Below, piece after piece: positions 18,281 to 20,000 of a stretch of 20,000 nt of DNA (position 1 is its first letter; each line of letters starts with the position of its first letter). Origin of the DNA: Actinidia chinensis (taxonomy: Eukaryota; Streptophyta; Magnoliopsida; Ericales; Actinidiaceae); assembly GCA_009663005.1 (NCBI GenBank), contig CM018895.1, positions 14,241,723 through 14,261,722 on the forward strand. Reading direction: 5' to 3'. A model generated the notes under the pieces. The model worked only from the letters and a program-made list of their open reading frames with translations, made no database searches and had not been told where the DNA came from. The translations under genes were made by a program, and so were the position numbers.

Positions 18281-19329
18281 GCCTTTCCTTTGTACTTTGA
18301 CCTTTTAGTTGGACCCCGTGTTCCATATTACCCAAATATTCAGTTACCTCCTGCAAACCACCAAGTAAAATACAAACACAAGTTACACACGGTACATATG
18401 CATGCAATGGATATGTCCTATAAGGGGTGGTTACATGAGTCTCCATCGAAACTACCGAATGCACCCACGATGTTTGTGTCCCCAAATGTTTAAAAAAAAA
18501 AATTTAGAGTTTCTACCAATGTTTTCTTTACTCAAAGTCTCCATCTTTAATGACCAACACAAATGCCAATACCACATCCAATTCCCTCACTAATCATTGT
18601 TCTTTTATTGGGACAATTCCTTCGATCCTGTGCAGGCATTGTAAGATGTAAATTCCCATGCACAATATTTTTTGACACAGATCCCAAATCTCCATATAAC
18701 GTGGGACGATTAGTTTAAACCGACATTCCTCACTCATTAAGTAATTGTTTCATTGGGGCAATTCATCGATCACGTGGAGTGCACACACTGTCCTAGTTTG
18801 TTCATGCAAACTTTAACATGAGATTTTCTCTTCTTTTGGGTTAACAACTTTAAGAACAGGTCCCAACACTAATGGGTAAGGAGATCAAATTTGTGTGTGT
18901 ATATGTTTGATTTATAAACCCTACATGAAGCTTAAACTTTTTTTGAAAACCTAGGTTTCTATGATAAAATCCCTAAATCTCAACACTTCAAGTAAGGAAT
19001 TCATGAATTTACCTTGATTTGACCACCCAAATGATGAACTTTAACACTTGGGGCTTCCTCCTTCAAAATTGCCCAAATCTCTCTCTCTCATCACTTGAGT
19101 TGCTATGTAAAATGGTACGATAACGCGACTTTTCAGTTTTTAAAAACCACCCCTGGGCTCGGCGTTCGAACGCTAACATATACTGTCCTGAGGAGTTTCG
19201 AACCTATAAAAATCAAGCTACAGAAATGACTAACTAACGACTCTATGTACAACCAAACAAAATTGCATTCTTCTCATTAATCGAACTGCGGTGGATCGTG
19301 GTCTTCTAAACTCAACCTCTCTTGTCTCC
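18281..19329 (-). other. Spacer between pol and downstream ORF of element D
   Basis: About 1 kb with no coding similarity. It contains a perfect GCGTTCGAACGC at 19162-19173 with a partial GTTTCGAACC at 19195-19204, a CTCTCTCTCTC run near 19079, a two-copy tandem repeat at about 18587-18790, and GGTTTGCAG/G near 18355, a possible 3' splice site ahead of the ORF remnant. In Athila the downstream ORF is thought to be expressed from spliced or separate RNA, so a splice acceptor here is plausible but unproven. Confidence 0.5.
18587..18790 (+). repeat. Two-copy tandem repeat, period about 145 bp, in element D
   Basis: CCTCACTAATCATTGTTCTT followed by ATTGGGACAATTCCTTCGAT at 18607 is repeated as CCTCACTCATTAAGTAATTG followed by ATTGGGGCAATTCATCGATC at 18752. 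The copies share order and spacing over about 60 bp and then drift. Confidence 0.65.
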
Positions 19330-20000
19330 ATTTCAAGATTAGGGCTTCAAACGATACCCATTGACTTTAAATACATTTGTTTATTTCTCGATTCTGTATT
19401 TCAAATCGCCGGGCCCATGAGATAAATAACAGCACCACAAAAGGTCCAGACCATCGACTTTGTAAGTTTTCCCGAAATAATGCAAACGGAGTTATACAAA
19501 ATCACCTTTTGACCCACATTAAATGAATTTGCGCATAATCATGTGATCATGCATAGATTTCATCTTCGCCTTTTGAGATTCTTGTGTTTCTATGCATCAT
19601 TCCATATCTCCTCTAACTGCATTCAATTTGCATTGACGTACTGGCCCCGCCTTCCCAAGGCTCATGTTAAATTGGCGAATGCCCAATACGCTTTGTGGCT
19701 CAATTTCAACTAGAAGGTGACACCTTTTCTCATACACAATCCTATATGGAGAATCCCCTAAATGGTTTTGTATGCAGTCCTATCCGCCCATAATGCATCC
19801 ACTAATCTCAAAGACCACTCCTTCGGTTGGGATTGACGGTTTTTCTCAAGGCCTTTTGATTTTCCATTTGCAACTCAACTTGTCCTTGGGTTTGGGGATG
19901 GTAAGGTGTGCCAACCTTATGAATCACTCCATATTTTTTGTATAGGAGTCCTATGGGTCTATTACAAAAATGTGACCATCGCTAAAAATAGCTCGGGGCA
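19330..20000 (-). pseudogene. Element D integrase (Athila-like gypsy pol C-terminus), broken, runs off the edge
   Basis: On the minus strand the visible part starts inside the catalytic core with an FSDGH-type segment containing the second catalytic aspartate, then IGLLYKKYGV-like and IHKVGTPYHPQ-like pieces spread over frames near 19930-19890, a VDALWADRTAYK-like block near 19790, DSPYRIVYEKRCHLLVEIE near 19735, IRQFNMSLGKAG near 19665, KMKSMHDHMIMRK near 19560, then a decayed GKL..DGP.VV chromodomain-like end and KSMGI near 19355. Several stops and shifts. This part inserts the cDNA; upstream RT and protease are outside the window. The CHLLVEIE and QFN blocks identify the Athila branch. Confidence 0.82.

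Larger units (their letters stand above)
12655..20000 (-). mobile_element. Element D: Athila-like Ty3/gypsy retrotransposon, partial, continues off the right edge
   Basis: On the minus strand the visible order is integrase end (20000 to about 19330), spacer, downstream ORF remnant, 3' noncoding region, polypurine tract, 3' LTR (15654 to 12655). Integrase at the end of pol with a long downstream region and extra ORF is the Athila layout, and the integrase residues around CHLLVEIE and QFNMSLGKAG fit Athila. The LTR edge at 12655 cuts the 3' LTR of element C, so D inserted there; the five bases before it are AGAAT. The 5' LTR, gag, RT and second target-site copy are outside the window. Confidence 0.85.

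Overview
The window is repeat-derived plant nuclear DNA. I see no intact host gene, tRNA, rRNA or CRISPR array. It is AT-rich and reads as a nest of old, frameshifted LTR retrotransposons. Two primer-binding sites match the 3' end of plant initiator tRNA-Met, and both Sirevirus-type Ty1/copia and Athila-type Ty3/gypsy elements are present. That combination points to an angiosperm, probably a eudicot; the species cannot be told from this sequence.

Layout. Element B (1-1363, minus strand) is the left part of a gypsy element: a leader, an iMet primer-binding site at 211-222 and one complete LTR (225-1363). Its LTR edge falls exactly where the coding similarity of element A begins, so B is inserted in A. 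Element A (1364-2815, plus) is a decayed Ty1/copia pol fragment, from the end of integrase through reverse transcriptase towards RNase H. Element C (2816-12654 in this window, plus) is a Sirevirus inserted into A: 5' LTR 2816-4499, PBS 4502-4514, gag, protease/integrase, RT and RNase H to about 9250, a palindrome array 9382-9710, a second ORF 9939-11425, polypurine tracts, and the first 520 bp of the 3' LTR. Element D (12655 to beyond 20000, minus) is an Athila-like gypsy element inserted into the 3' LTR of C. Its own LTR (12655-15654) is interrupted by element E, a solo gypsy LTR of about 1.29 kb (about 12946-14234, minus). Beyond the D LTR come its polypurine tract, a long 3' noncoding region, a downstream ORF remnant (about 17274-18280) and the integrase end (about 19330-20000).

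Order of events: A is oldest; B and C landed in A; D landed in C; E landed in D. With E removed, the D LTR is about 1.71 kb.

The most interesting structure is shared by C and D, which belong to different superfamilies. Each carries its own 10-bp palindrome with a TCGA core (GTGTCGACAC in C, CGTTCGAACG in D), repeated in the LTR upstream of the likely TATA box and found again between pol and the downstream ORF. In C the internal copies form a dense array, several in pairs 20-22 bp apart, just ahead of the second ORF. Both downstream ORFs look like the same plant transposon-associated protein family. A cis-regulatory module linking LTR promoter and downstream ORF is my inference and has not been tested.
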